Source: Solihabitans fulvus (GTDB lineage Bacteria; Actinomycetota; Actinomycetes; Mycobacteriales; Pseudonocardiaceae). From it: a stretch of 64,000 bases of DNA. The stretch lies in assembly GCF_008386585.1 (NCBI RefSeq), contig NZ_VUOB01000073.1, positions 19,761-83,760 of the forward strand, in the 5' to 3' direction. Made by a program: the position numbers and the translations under genes. The notes under the pieces are model-generated. The model ran no database searches, had not been told where the DNA came from, and saw nothing but the letters and a program-made list of their open reading frames with translations. Of this stretch, positions 52,560 through 61,007 are shown in pieces; within the stretch, counting starts at the first letter, position 1; each line of letters opens with the position of its first letter.

Positions 52560-53550
52560 GTTCTCCGTCATTTCCGGAAGTGTTGTTTCCGATCTCCTGC
52601 GAGATCATGAGAAAGAAGTTGTCGCGCTCGTGGAGCGCGCCTACCTGACTCATGACAGCGGCGCAAGCGTCAATCCGGACAGCTACTTCCTCCGCTTCCC
52701 GGAGAAGCCGGACTCCCGCATCATCGCGCTGCCGGCCTATCTCGGTGGCGACGTCGACCTGGCCGGCCTCAAGTGGATCGCGAGCTTCCCGGGGAATGTG
52801 CGGTCCGGCCGGCCGAGGGCGTCCGCGGTGCTGATTCTCAACGACTACGCGACGGGCTATCCGATCGCCCTGCTTGAGGCGGCCGGAATCAGCGCGGCCC
52901 GCACCGCCGCCTCGGCCGCGCTGGCCGCCACGGCCCTCGGCGGGTCGGCCCCGCGCACCGTCGGGGTGGTCGGCGCCGGAGTCATCGCCCGCACGATCTG
53001 CGCCTACCTGTCCGGGGTCGGGGTGCCGATGACCGACGTGCGCTGCCACGACCTCGACGCGGCCTCCGCGACGGCGCTCACCGGGCACCTGCGCGAGCGC
53101 GGCGCCGGCGAGGTGCGCGCGGTCGACCTGGCCGGCGCGCTGGAGTGCGACCTCGTCGTGCTCGCCACCACCGCCGGCACGCCCTACATCACCGAGGAGC
53201 ACGCGTTCCGTCCGGGCCAGCTGGTGCTCAACGTGTCGCTGCGCGATCTCGCGCCGCAGCTGCTGCTGCGGGCCAACAACGTGCTCGACGACGTCGAGCA
53301 CTGCATGAAGGCGAACACCTCGCCGCACCTGGCCGAGCAGCTCACCGGCAACCGCGACTTCGTCACCGGCACGCTGGCCGGCGTGCTCACCGGCCGGGAC
53401 CGGCTCGACCCCGACCTGCCGACGATCTTTTCGCCGTTCGGCCTCGGCGTGCTCGACCTCGCGGTCGGCCACTACGTGCACCAGCAGGCCAAGGCGCAGG
53501 GCCGCGTCGTGGAGATCCCCGACTTCTTCGGGGAGACCGCGCGATGGTGA
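52552..53550 (+). CDS. SbnB-like 2,3-diaminopropionate dehydrogenase-type enzyme
   Basis: A 332-residue protein of the ornithine cyclodeaminase/mu-crystallin superfamily with a Rossmann NAD site (TVGVVGAGVIARTICAYLSG) and the family substrate segment LKWIASFPGNVRSGRPRASA. SbnB oxidatively hydrolyses ACEGA with NAD to release L-2,3-diaminopropionate and 2-oxoglutarate. Pairing with SbnA in overlapping frames is the signature of diaminopropionate synthesis in siderophore and antibiotic pathways. It overlaps the flavoprotein gene by seven bases. Confidence 0.9.
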   Translation: MFEFSVISGSVVSDLLRDHEKEVVALVERAYLTHDSGASVNPDSYFLRFPEKPDSRIIALPAYLGGDVDLAGLKWIASFPGNVRSGRPRASAVLILNDYATGYPIALLEAAGISAARTAASAALAATALGGSAPRTVGVVGAGVIARTICAYLSGVGVPMTDVRCHDLDAASATALTGHLRERGAGEVRAVDLAGALECDLVVLATTAGTPYITEEHAFRPGQLVLNVSLRDLAPQLLLRANNVLDDVEHCMKANTSPHLAEQLTGNRDFVTGTLAGVLTGRDRLDPDLPTIFSPFGLGVLDLAVGHYVHQQAKAQGRVVEIPDFFGETARW

Positions 53551-55322
53551 GGCGACGCGTCGCGATCATCGGCTGCGGGCCAAGGGGCCTCGGCCTGCTG
53601 GAGCGGCTGATCGGCCGGGCCGCCGAGACCCGGCGGGAGCTGCTCGTGCACGTCGTGGAGCCCGGTGCTCTCGGCGTCGGCATGCACCTGCCGGACCAGC
53701 CCGACTACCTGCTGCTGAACACGGTCTGCGCGCAGCTCACCGCGTTCACCGACCGGGACATGCTCGGCGCGCCGGTGCGGACCGTCGGCGGCCCCTCGCT
53801 GTACGAGTGGTGCCGGCAGCGGGACGTGCGGATCGGCCAGGACGGCGGCCTCCGGATCGGAATGGGCGGGCGGCCGGTCGAACCGGCCGACCACCTGCCC
53901 CGCAGGCTGCTCGGCGACTACCTCGGCTGGGCGGCGGAGCGGATCGTGCGGGCCGCGCCGGAGTGGGTGGAGATCCGGCACCACCGGCAGGCCGCCGCGC
54001 AGGTCCGGCCGGAGGGCGCGGCCGAGCAGGTCGTGCTCGCCGACGGCGGTGCCCTGCTGGTCGACCAGGCCGTGGTCACGGTCGGGCACGGCGACCACGA
54101 GCCGGGCGCCGACGGCGCCGCTCCCGACGGGCGGCCCTACCCGCTGCCCGCCGCCGTCGCCACGCTGCCGGCCTCGGCCAGGGTCGCGCTGCTCGGCGTC
54201 GGGCTGACCGGGATGGATGTGCTCGCGGCGCTCACCGTCGGCAGGGGCGGCTCATTCCACACCGGGGCCGACGGCCGGCTGCGCTACGCGCCGAGCGGGC
54301 AGGAACCCACGGTCGTGCTGGTCTCCCGCGAGGGCAGGCCCGCGCGGGCGCGGCCGAGGCTCACCCCGGGACGCCGGCCGGAGCCCGCCAGGCACCTCAC
54401 CGCCGAGCGGATCGCCGAGCTGCGTGCCGACCGGCCGGGCGGGCGACTGGACTTCGAAACCGACGTGCTGCCCCTGGTGCTCGCGGAGATGGCACACCGG
54501 TGGACCGTGCTCGGCGGCTCCGGCGCCCAACCGGACTTCCGCGCGCTGCTGTTCGGCGAGCCACCGGCGCAGGCGCGGCGGCACGCGGCCGGCTATCGGC
54601 GTTGGTACGTGGACGAGCTGACCGAGGACCTCCGGCAGGCCCGCAGGGGGCTGGGGATCAGCGCGGTCAAGGAGTCCCTCGAGGTGCTGCGCGACCACCG
54701 CGAGGTGCTGCGCGCCGCCGTGGACGGCGACGGACTGACCGAGGCGTCGCGGGACTGGTTCTACGGCCGGTTCACCGGCGCGGCCAACCGGTTGGTCATC
54801 GGGCCGCAGCTGGAGCGGCACGACGAGCTGCTCGCGCTGCTCGCGGCCGGCGTGGTCGAACTCGGTCCCGGCCCAGCGCCGTCGATCGAGCGCGCCGGGG
54901 ACGGCTGGCGGCTGTCCTCGACCGGGCTGGCCGATCCCGAGGTCGTCGAGGTGGCCGAGGTGGTCACCGGCCACAGCGCGCCGGCCGCGCTCGCCGACTC
55001 GCCCAACCCGCTGCTGCGCGCGCTGACCAGGTCCGGTCGGCTGTCGCCGGTGTCGGCGGGCCGCGCACCGCTCGGCGCGCGGGTCGACCGGCTGCACCGC
55101 GCCGTCGACGCGGGCGGGCACGGCCAGCCACGGCTGTTCCTGCTCGGGCCGCTCGCGGAGGGCAGCAGCTACTACAACCACTACGTGGTCACGCCGAACG
55201 CCCCGTCGCGCGCCACGCGCGACGCGCACGCGGTCGCCGCGACCCTGCTGGACGCCCCTGTGCAGGGCTTCCCGACCACCCTGTTGCAGGACAAGGAGAA
55301 CAACGATGCAACCGTCCAATAG
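53544..55322 (+). CDS. FAD/NAD(P)-binding protein, CreE/HpyO-like monooxygenase family
   Basis: A 592-residue flavoprotein. It opens with VAIIGCGPRGLGLLERLIGR (FAD site), then YLLLNTVCAQLTAF, VVTVGHGDHEP and a second dinucleotide site VALLGVGLTGMDVLAALTVG. It ends with LLGPLAEGSSYYNHYVVTPN, as in the HpyO/CreE-like FAD/NAD(P)-binding group (former NAD_binding_9). CreE oxidises the amino group of aspartate to a nitro group; HpyO hydroxylates urate. In the middle of a diaminopropionate operon, N-oxygenation of that amino acid or its precursor is a plausible role, not proven. It overlaps both neighbours (7 and 17 bases). Confidence 0.78.
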   Translation: MVRRRVAIIGCGPRGLGLLERLIGRAAETRRELLVHVVEPGALGVGMHLPDQPDYLLLNTVCAQLTAFTDRDMLGAPVRTVGGPSLYEWCRQRDVRIGQDGGLRIGMGGRPVEPADHLPRRLLGDYLGWAAERIVRAAPEWVEIRHHRQAAAQVRPEGAAEQVVLADGGALLVDQAVVTVGHGDHEPGADGAAPDGRPYPLPAAVATLPASARVALLGVGLTGMDVLAALTVGRGGSFHTGADGRLRYAPSGQEPTVVLVSREGRPARARPRLTPGRRPEPARHLTAERIAELRADRPGGRLDFETDVLPLVLAEMAHRWTVLGGSGAQPDFRALLFGEPPAQARRHAAGYRRWYVDELTEDLRQARRGLGISAVKESLEVLRDHREVLRAAVDGDGLTEASRDWFYGRFTGAANRLVIGPQLERHDELLALLAAGVVELGPGPAPSIERAGDGWRLSSTGLADPEVVEVAEVVTGHSAPAALADSPNPLLRALTRSGRLSPVSAGRAPLGARVDRLHRAVDAGGHGQPRLFLLGPLAEGSSYYNHYVVTPNAPSRATRDAHAVAATLLDAPVQGFPTTLLQDKENNDATVQ

Positions 55323-56520
55323 GAGCACGTACTCGCCGTGGCGGCAGGACTACCGGCGGGAGACCGTCGCGGCCCAGGCCGACGGCTGGCGCTGCGCGGT
55401 GACCGGCGCGGTGCCCCCGCCGATCACGATCGGCGCGACCTACGCACGGACCGGCGACTACGCACTGCCCGCCGGCATGGCCTACCTGCGCGACCAGGGC
55501 AGCCCCTTAGTCGAGCAGGCGGAATCGGTGCTGCACAGGCTCGAGGGCGGCACGGACGCGCTGCTGTTCTCCTCGGGGATGGCCGCCGCGACGGCGGTGT
55601 TCGCCACCCTGCCGGCCGGCTCGCGGGTCGTGGTGCCGGAGACGATGTACTTCGGCCTGACCCGCTGGCTGCGCGAGTTCGGGCCGCAGCTCGGCCTCGT
55701 CGTGGCGGCCGCGCCGACCGGTGACCTCGACGCCGTCCGTGCCGCCGTGCGCGCCGCGCCGACCGCGCTGGTGTGGGTGGAGAGCCCCTGCAACCCGACC
55801 TGGGTGGTCACCGACGTCGCCGCCTGCGCGGAGATCGCGCACGAGGCGGGCGCGCTGCTCGGCGTCGACAACACGGTGCCGACGCCGGTGCACACCCAGC
55901 CGTTCGAGCTCGGCGCCGACCTGATCATGCACTCGGCGACCAAGTACCTCAACGGGCACACCGACGTCGTCGGCGGGTTCCTGGCCACCTCGACGGAGAA
56001 CGAGCACTGGGCGCGGCTGCGGCTGCACCGGCAGCTCGGCGGCGCGGTGCCCGGCCAGCTGGAGACCTACCTGTTGGTGCGCGGCATGAAGACGCTGTTC
56101 CCGAGGATGCGACAGATCTCGGCCAGCGCGCAGCGGATCGCGGAACACTTCGTCGAGCACCCGGTGATCCGCCGGGTCGCCTACCCAGGGCTGCCCGGCG
56201 ACCCGGGGCACGCGGTGGCCGCGCGGCAGATGCGCGACGGGTTCAGCGGAATGCTGTCCCTGCACGTGGACGGGCCAGGCGACCTGGCGCTGCGGGTGGC
56301 CAGGAACTGCGAGCTGTTCCTGGCCGCGACCTCGCTCGGCGGGGTGGAGAGCCTGATCGAGCACCGCCACACGTTCGAGGGACCCGGCAGCACCGCGCCG
56401 CCTGACATGCTGCGCCTGTCGATCGGGCTGGAGGACCCCGACGACCTGATCGCGGACCTTGAGCAGGCGCTCAAGCGCGCCGCGGTCGACGAAGCACCAC
56501 GACTGGAGGATCACCGGTGA
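55306..56520 (+). CDS. Cys/Met-metabolism PLP enzyme (gamma-synthase/lyase fold) with a TTA codon
   Basis: A 404-residue fold-type I enzyme. Landmarks are AYLRDQGSPLVEQAESVLHR (YxR phosphate-binding pair retained), LFSSGMAAATAVFATL, VESPCNPTWVVTDVAAC and the PLP-lysine block HSATKYLNGHTDVVGG (Lys213). The catalysed step could be elimination or replacement at the beta or gamma carbon. Codon 68 is TTA (55507-55509), a very rare codon in this GC-rich genome and typical of bldA-controlled genes. The SR-x-NPT motif of normal family members is altered to LRDQGSP. It overlaps the transporter gene by four bases. Confidence 0.85.
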   Translation: MQPSNRSTYSPWRQDYRRETVAAQADGWRCAVTGAVPPPITIGATYARTGDYALPAGMAYLRDQGSPLVEQAESVLHRLEGGTDALLFSSGMAAATAVFATLPAGSRVVVPETMYFGLTRWLREFGPQLGLVVAAAPTGDLDAVRAAVRAAPTALVWVESPCNPTWVVTDVAACAEIAHEAGALLGVDNTVPTPVHTQPFELGADLIMHSATKYLNGHTDVVGGFLATSTENEHWARLRLHRQLGGAVPGQLETYLLVRGMKTLFPRMRQISASAQRIAEHFVEHPVIRRVAYPGLPGDPGHAVAARQMRDGFSGMLSLHVDGPGDLALRVARNCELFLAATSLGGVESLIEHRHTFEGPGSTAPPDMLRLSIGLEDPDDLIADLEQALKRAAVDEAPRLEDHR

Positions 56521-57746
56521 CCGAGGACGTCCGCGCGTCGACACCAGCGGTTGCGGCCGGCCGCAACGGGTTCTTCGGCGACCTGTCGGTGTCGGCCGTG
56601 GTCGCCGGCTTCATCGCCGTCGTCGTGTCGTACTCGGGGCCAATGGTCGTGGTGCTCACCGCGGCGCAGGCCGGCGGGCTGACGACCGGGCAGACCACGT
56701 CCTGGGTCTGGGCGGTCTCGCTCGGCAGCGGGATCACCTGCGCGGTGCTGAGCCTGTGGACCAGGATGCCGGTGATCACCGCGTGGTCGACGCCGGGCGC
56801 GGCGCTGCTGGTGACCAGCCTGCACAACTATCCCTACGCGCAGGCGATCGGCGCGTTCCTGGTGGCGGCCGTGGCGATCACGGTGATCGGCTTCTCCGGC
56901 CTGTTCGGCAGGCTGATCGCGAAGGTGCCGACGGCGATCGTGTCCGCGATGTTGGCCGGCATCCTGTTCGCCTTCGGCACGGACCTGTTCCGGTCGCTCG
57001 GCGGCACTCCCCTGGTGCCGGCCGCGGTGCTGGTCGGCTACGTCGTGGTGAAGCGGTTCAGCGCGCGGTACGCGGTGCTGTGCGGGCTGGTGCTCGGCGT
57101 GGTCGCCGCCGCCGCGAGCGGCAAGCTGCACCTGTCCGGCGTGCGGCTCGCGCTGGCCAGGCCGGAGTGGACGACGCCGGCGTTCAGCGTCGCCGCGATC
57201 GTCGGCATCGGCATCCCGCTGTTCGTGGTGACGATGGCCTCGCAGAACGCGCCGGGGCTCGGCGTGCTCACCGCGTCGGGCTACCGGCCGAACGACCGGC
57301 TGCTGATCGGGTCGACGGGGCTGACCTCGGTGCTGCTCGCGCCGTTCGGCAGCCACGCGATCAATCTCGCGGCGATCACGGCGGCGATCTGCACCAACGA
57401 GGAGGCGCACCCCGACCCTCGAAGGCGGTACCCGGCCGGGGTGTTCTGCGGCCTGTTCTACATCGTGGTCGGGCTGTTCGGCTCGGCGCTGCTGGCGCTG
57501 TTCACCGGGCTGCCCAAGGAACTCGTCGCGGCGATCGCCGGGGTGGCGCTGCTCGGGGCGCTGATGTCGGGGCTGAGCGGCGCGATGCAGCAGCCGGACC
57601 ATCGCGAGGCCGCGCTGGTGACGTTCCTGGTCACCGCGTCCGGGTTGACCATGTTCGGGGTCGGCTCGGCGTTCTGGGGCCTGGTGCTCGGGGTGCTCAC
57701 CCACGGCGTACTGACCGCGCGCCGCCGCGCGGTCAGGAGTCAGTAG
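56517..57746 (+). CDS. BenE-type membrane transporter
   Basis: A 409-residue protein with about 12 helices. GFIAVVVSYSGPMVVVLTAAQ, TAWSTPGAALLVTSL and GSTGLTSVLLAPFGSHAINL match the BenE benzoate:H+ symporter family. It is the last gene of the diaminopropionate operon, and its stop overlaps that of the convergent dehydrogenase by seven bases. No aromatic-degradation genes are present, so a role in moving the operon's product or a precursor is more likely than benzoate catabolism. Confidence 0.85.
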   Translation: MTEDVRASTPAVAAGRNGFFGDLSVSAVVAGFIAVVVSYSGPMVVVLTAAQAGGLTTGQTTSWVWAVSLGSGITCAVLSLWTRMPVITAWSTPGAALLVTSLHNYPYAQAIGAFLVAAVAITVIGFSGLFGRLIAKVPTAIVSAMLAGILFAFGTDLFRSLGGTPLVPAAVLVGYVVVKRFSARYAVLCGLVLGVVAAAASGKLHLSGVRLALARPEWTTPAFSVAAIVGIGIPLFVVTMASQNAPGLGVLTASGYRPNDRLLIGSTGLTSVLLAPFGSHAINLAAITAAICTNEEAHPDPRRRYPAGVFCGLFYIVVGLFGSALLALFTGLPKELVAAIAGVALLGALMSGLSGAMQQPDHREAALVTFLVTASGLTMFGVGSAFWGLVLGVLTHGVLTARRRAVRSQ

Positions 57747-58783
57747 CCCCTGGCCGGGTCAAAGAGGTTCCGAAGAGGACGGCCGGCCAGGTAGCGCAGG
57801 AGGTTCTGCGCGAACAGCGTCACGATGCGCTCGTTCTCCTCCGCCGCGTTGGCGGCGGAATGCGGCGACAGCAGCAGATTCGGCGTGTCCCAGACCGGCG
57901 AGTCGGCCGGCAGCGGCTCGGTCGCCACGACGTCGAGGCACGCGCCGGCCAGCCTGCCGCTCCGGAGCGCGTCGAGCAGGGCCGGCTCGTCCAGCACCGC
58001 GCCGCGCGCGACGTTCACCACGATCGCCTGTCGTGGCAACAGGTCCAGTCTGGCGCGGCTGAGCAGGCCGGTGGTCTGCTCGGTCAGCGGGCAGCACAGG
58101 ACGAGGACGTCCGTGTCGGGCAGCGCGCCGTCCAGGTCCTCGAAGGAGCGCGTCTCGGCGAGGTCGGGGATGTCGTAGCCGCGGCCGGCCCTGCCGATGC
58201 CGCGCACCTCGGCGCCGAGCGCCGCGAACACGGCGACCATCTCCCTGCCGATCCCGCCGAGCCCGACCACCAGCACCCGCCGGCCGGCCAGCTGCGCGGT
58301 CAGCCGCCGTACCCAGCGATGCTCGGCCTTGTCGGCGAGCAGGCCCGGCACGTCCTTGACGAAGTGCAGCACGCCGGCCACCGCGAACTCGGCGAGCGGA
58401 CGACCGTGCACCCCGGCGGCCGTGGTGATCGCGAAGTCCGCGTCGAGCAGGTCGACGGCGGCCAGGTAGCCGCCCATGCCCGCGCTGGTGCCCTGCACCC
58501 AGCGCAGCCGGGGACAGTTCGCCGGCATCGCGGCCGGGTCGGACCAGTCCAGCCCGAAGCTGACCTCGGCGACGGCCAGCAGGTCGCGCCAGCGCCGCCG
58601 CTGCTCGGCGGTCAGCTCGCGCGGGGTTCCGGTGTGGTCGGCGGCGTGCGCGGGGACCGGCAGCAGGTCCGGCGCGTAGTGCACCCGGACGCGGGGATCG
58701 ACCGCCGCGATCAGCTCCACGTGCTCCGGCCGCAGCGGCGACGCGATCAGCACGTCGACGGGCCGCGTGGGTTCAGTCGACAT
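57740..58783 (-). CDS. D-2-hydroxyacid dehydrogenase
   Basis: A 347-residue NAD-dependent enzyme. The dinucleotide site is RVLVVGLGGIGREMVAV. The catalytic set is Arg in VVNVARGAVLDE, Glu in VVATEPLPADSP and His in LLSPHSAANAAEE. It overlaps the upstream GntR gene by 11 bases, so the two are coupled. Substrates in the family are 2-oxo/2-hydroxy acids such as glyoxylate, hydroxypyruvate or branched 2-oxoacids. Here it may recycle an oxo acid linked to the facing operon. Confidence 0.88.
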   Translation of the reverse strand: MSTEPTRPVDVLIASPLRPEHVELIAAVDPRVRVHYAPDLLPVPAHAADHTGTPRELTAEQRRRWRDLLAVAEVSFGLDWSDPAAMPANCPRLRWVQGTSAGMGGYLAAVDLLDADFAITTAAGVHGRPLAEFAVAGVLHFVKDVPGLLADKAEHRWVRRLTAQLAGRRVLVVGLGGIGREMVAVFAALGAEVRGIGRAGRGYDIPDLAETRSFEDLDGALPDTDVLVLCCPLTEQTTGLLSRARLDLLPRQAIVVNVARGAVLDEPALLDALRSGRLAGACLDVVATEPLPADSPVWDTPNLLLSPHSAANAAEENERIVTLFAQNLLRYLAGRPLRNLFDPARGY

Positions 58784-59456
58784 CGGCGCCGAGCCCGTCC
58801 AGCAGTCGCCGGTAGCCACCGTGCACGTGCTCGGTGCCGAGCCGCGCCGCGCGGTCCTGGTCGCCGGAGCGCAGCGCCTCGACGAGGTCGCGGTGCTCCT
58901 CAACCACCAGATCGCGGTAGTCCTCGGCGCCGCGGGTCCTGATGAGCAGGAAGAGGTAGATCTGCGAGCGGATCGCGGCCCACGCCTCGCCGAGCCGCCG
59001 ATGACCGGTCACCCGGTAGACGCCGTCGTGGAACCGCATGTCCAGCGCGATCAGGTCGGCCGTCGGCGCGTCGAGGTCCCGCGCGCGCTCCAGCCCGGCG
59101 ACCAGGTCGCCCAGCCCGGCGAGGTCGGCCTCGGTCGCCCTGGCGGCGGCGGTGCGCATGGCCAGCTCGTCCAGCGCGGCCCGCAGCGTGTGCAGCTCGT
59201 CGGCGTCGGCGGCGGACAGCGTGCGCACCCGGCAGCCCCGGTGCCACTCCGACTCGACCAGGCCCTCGCGATCCAGCCGCGTGAGGCCCTCGCGCACCGA
59301 GCCCCTGCTCACCCGCAGGGCGGCGGCCAGCTCGACCTCCCGCAGCGGCGCGCCGGGCGGGAACGCCCCGTCGAAGATCGCCTCCCGAATGCGGTCGGCG
59401 GCCTCCTCGGCCAACCCTCGCCGCTGCGCGCTGCGCAGGCCGGGCACCTCGTCCAC
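58773..59456 (-). CDS. GntR/FadR-type (FCD) regulator
   Basis: A 227-residue regulator with an N-terminal winged helix (EVELAAALRVSRGSVREGLTR) and an FCD effector domain with potential metal ligands in DMRFHDGVY, EEHRDLVEAL and EHVHGGYR. It is transcribed with the dehydrogenase. Its 5' region has ATTGTC-N8-GACAAT, and a similar site precedes the diaminopropionate operon, so it may control both units. The effector is probably a carboxylic acid by family. Confidence 0.88.
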   Translation of the reverse strand: MDEVPGLRSAQRRGLAEEAADRIREAIFDGAFPPGAPLREVELAAALRVSRGSVREGLTRLDREGLVESEWHRGCRVRTLSAADADELHTLRAALDELAMRTAAARATEADLAGLGDLVAGLERARDLDAPTADLIALDMRFHDGVYRVTGHRRLGEAWAAIRSQIYLFLLIRTRGAEDYRDLVVEEHRDLVEALRSGDQDRAARLGTEHVHGGYRRLLDGLGADVD

Positions 59457-59476
59457 GCGGCTCTCCGATCACCGTG

Positions 59477-59496
59477 ATTGTCCGAATGTTGACAAT
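59477..59496. promoter_or_regulatory. GntR-type operator ATTGTC-N8-GACAAT
   Basis: A 6-bp perfect inverted repeat of the FadR-subfamily kind, between the divergent GntR and HAD genes and 21 bases from the GntR start. Autoregulation is likely. Confidence 0.6.
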
Positions 59497-59572
59497 AGAG
59501 GTCCGATCAATGGCGGCTGACACGGGGCCGAGGATCCGCGACAGTGAGGCGGGACTCGAGTGGAGGTCGCCG

Positions 59573-60286
59573 ATGCTGGACCAGGTGCGGGTGCTCGCCT
59601 TCGACATCTTCGGCACGACCGTCGACTGGTGGACCGGGGTCTCCCGGCAGGTCGACGAGATCGCCGCCGAGCGGGGCGTCGAGTTGGACGGTGGAGCGTT
59701 CGCCGAGGCGTGGCGGGACCGGTACGCGCCGTCGTTGCGACGGGTGATCGTCGGCGAAGGGCCGTTCGCGACGCTCGATGTGCTGCACCGGGAGTCGCTC
59801 GACGACCTGCTGCTCGCGTTCGGCGCCGCCGACGCCTTCGACGAGGCCTCGCGCGAACGGTTGGTGCGCGCCTGGCATCGGCTGCCGGCCTGGGACGACG
59901 CGGTGGACGGGCTCAGCAGGCTGGGCCGAGGGTACGTCGTCGCCGCGCTGTCCAACGGCGGGTTCGCACTGTTGACCAACCTGGTCAAGGCGGCCGGGTT
60001 GCCGTTCGACTGCATCATCTCCGCCGAACTCGCCGGGTCGTACAAGCCGGACCCACGGGTGTATCGGCACGCGGCCGGCCTGCTCGATGTCCAGCCGGCG
60101 CAGGTGTTGATGGTCGCCGCGCACGGCTGGGACCTCGCCGGCGCGCGGGAAGCTGGCATGCGGACGGCGTTCGTCGAGCGCCCCGTGGAGAAGGGACCCC
60201 ACCGGGAGGCCGACCGGCGAGCGGACGTCGATTGCGACCTCGCCGTCGCCGGGTTCGCCGAGCTGGCCGAGGCACTGGGTCGGTGA
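59573..60286 (+). CDS. HAD-superfamily hydrolase (haloacid dehalogenase type II)
   Basis: A 237-residue protein. Nucleophile Asp in VLAFDIFGTTVDW, the second motif ALSNGGF, Lys in YKPDPRVYRHAAG and the late motif MVAAHGWDLAGAREAG all fit L-2-haloacid dehalogenase type II proteins. ATG 59573 follows GGAGG. It could dehalogenate or dephosphorylate small acids. It is divergent from GntR and shares the operator region. Confidence 0.87.
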   Translation: MLDQVRVLAFDIFGTTVDWWTGVSRQVDEIAAERGVELDGGAFAEAWRDRYAPSLRRVIVGEGPFATLDVLHRESLDDLLLAFGAADAFDEASRERLVRAWHRLPAWDDAVDGLSRLGRGYVVAALSNGGFALLTNLVKAAGLPFDCIISAELAGSYKPDPRVYRHAAGLLDVQPAQVLMVAAHGWDLAGAREAGMRTAFVERPVEKGPHREADRRADVDCDLAVAGFAELAEALGR

Positions 60287-60329
60287 AGCGCCGAGGCGGA
60301 CTGTCGGTGCCCGATGGCACGCTCGCCGG

Positions 60330-60875
60330 ATGGAGACGATTCCACCCGAGAACTACTCGCAGGACTGGGTCGATGGCGAGCGGGCCGAGTTGCCCTTGGT
60401 CGGCGAGGAGCGCGAGATCCTCACGGCCTTCCTTGACTGGCATCGCGCGACCTTCGAGCTCAAGTGCACCGGAGTCCCGAAGGAACGCCTGTCGGACAAG
60501 GGCATTCCGCCGTCCGGGCTGAGCCTGCACGGCCTGCTGCGGCACCTGGCCGGCGTCGAGCGGTGGTGGTTCGCCATGCAGTTCGCCAAGCAGGACCTTC
60601 CGCACCTGTACTACAGCGACGACGACCCGGACCAGGACTTCGACACTCTCGACGGGGACGTGGACGAGGCGCTCGCCGTCTGGCGCGAGGAGTGCGCCCG
60701 GTCGAGGGAGATCGTCGCCAACACCGCGTCGCTCGACGAGACCGGCATCAGGCAAAGTGACGGCAAGCCGATCTCGCTGCGCCGGATCCTGGTGCACTCG
60801 ATCGCCGAGTACGCCAGGCACAACGGCCACGCCGACCTGCTCCGCGAGCGAATCGACGGCAAGACCGGCATGTAG
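60330..60875 (+). CDS. DinB-family protein (DUF664 type)
   Basis: A 181-residue four-helix protein with the DinB metal pattern: His in LLRHLAGVERWWF and two His in ILVHSIAEYARHNGHADLLRE. In mycothiol-producing actinobacteria, DinB-fold enzymes act as mycothiol transferases or maleylpyruvate isomerases. The substrate is unknown. It lies 43 bases after the HAD gene on the same strand and may be co-transcribed. Confidence 0.85.
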   Translation: METIPPENYSQDWVDGERAELPLVGEEREILTAFLDWHRATFELKCTGVPKERLSDKGIPPSGLSLHGLLRHLAGVERWWFAMQFAKQDLPHLYYSDDDPDQDFDTLDGDVDEALAVWREECARSREIVANTASLDETGIRQSDGKPISLRRILVHSIAEYARHNGHADLLRERIDGKTGM

Positions 60876-61007
60876 ACCGGGTCCCTCGGCGGCCCACGGC
60901 CACCACCGCCCAATGGTCGCCGTGGACCGCACCGCCCAACACCGTGATCGCGCCGCAGCAACGGTCCGAGATGCCCGACCTGTGCATGCGCTTGGTCAGC
61001 CGCCGCC

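Noticed and set aside
56517..57746. Benzoate catabolism role for the BenE-type gene
   Set aside because: No benzoate dioxygenase, catechol or beta-ketoadipate gene occurs in the window, and the gene is embedded in an amino-acid-type operon.
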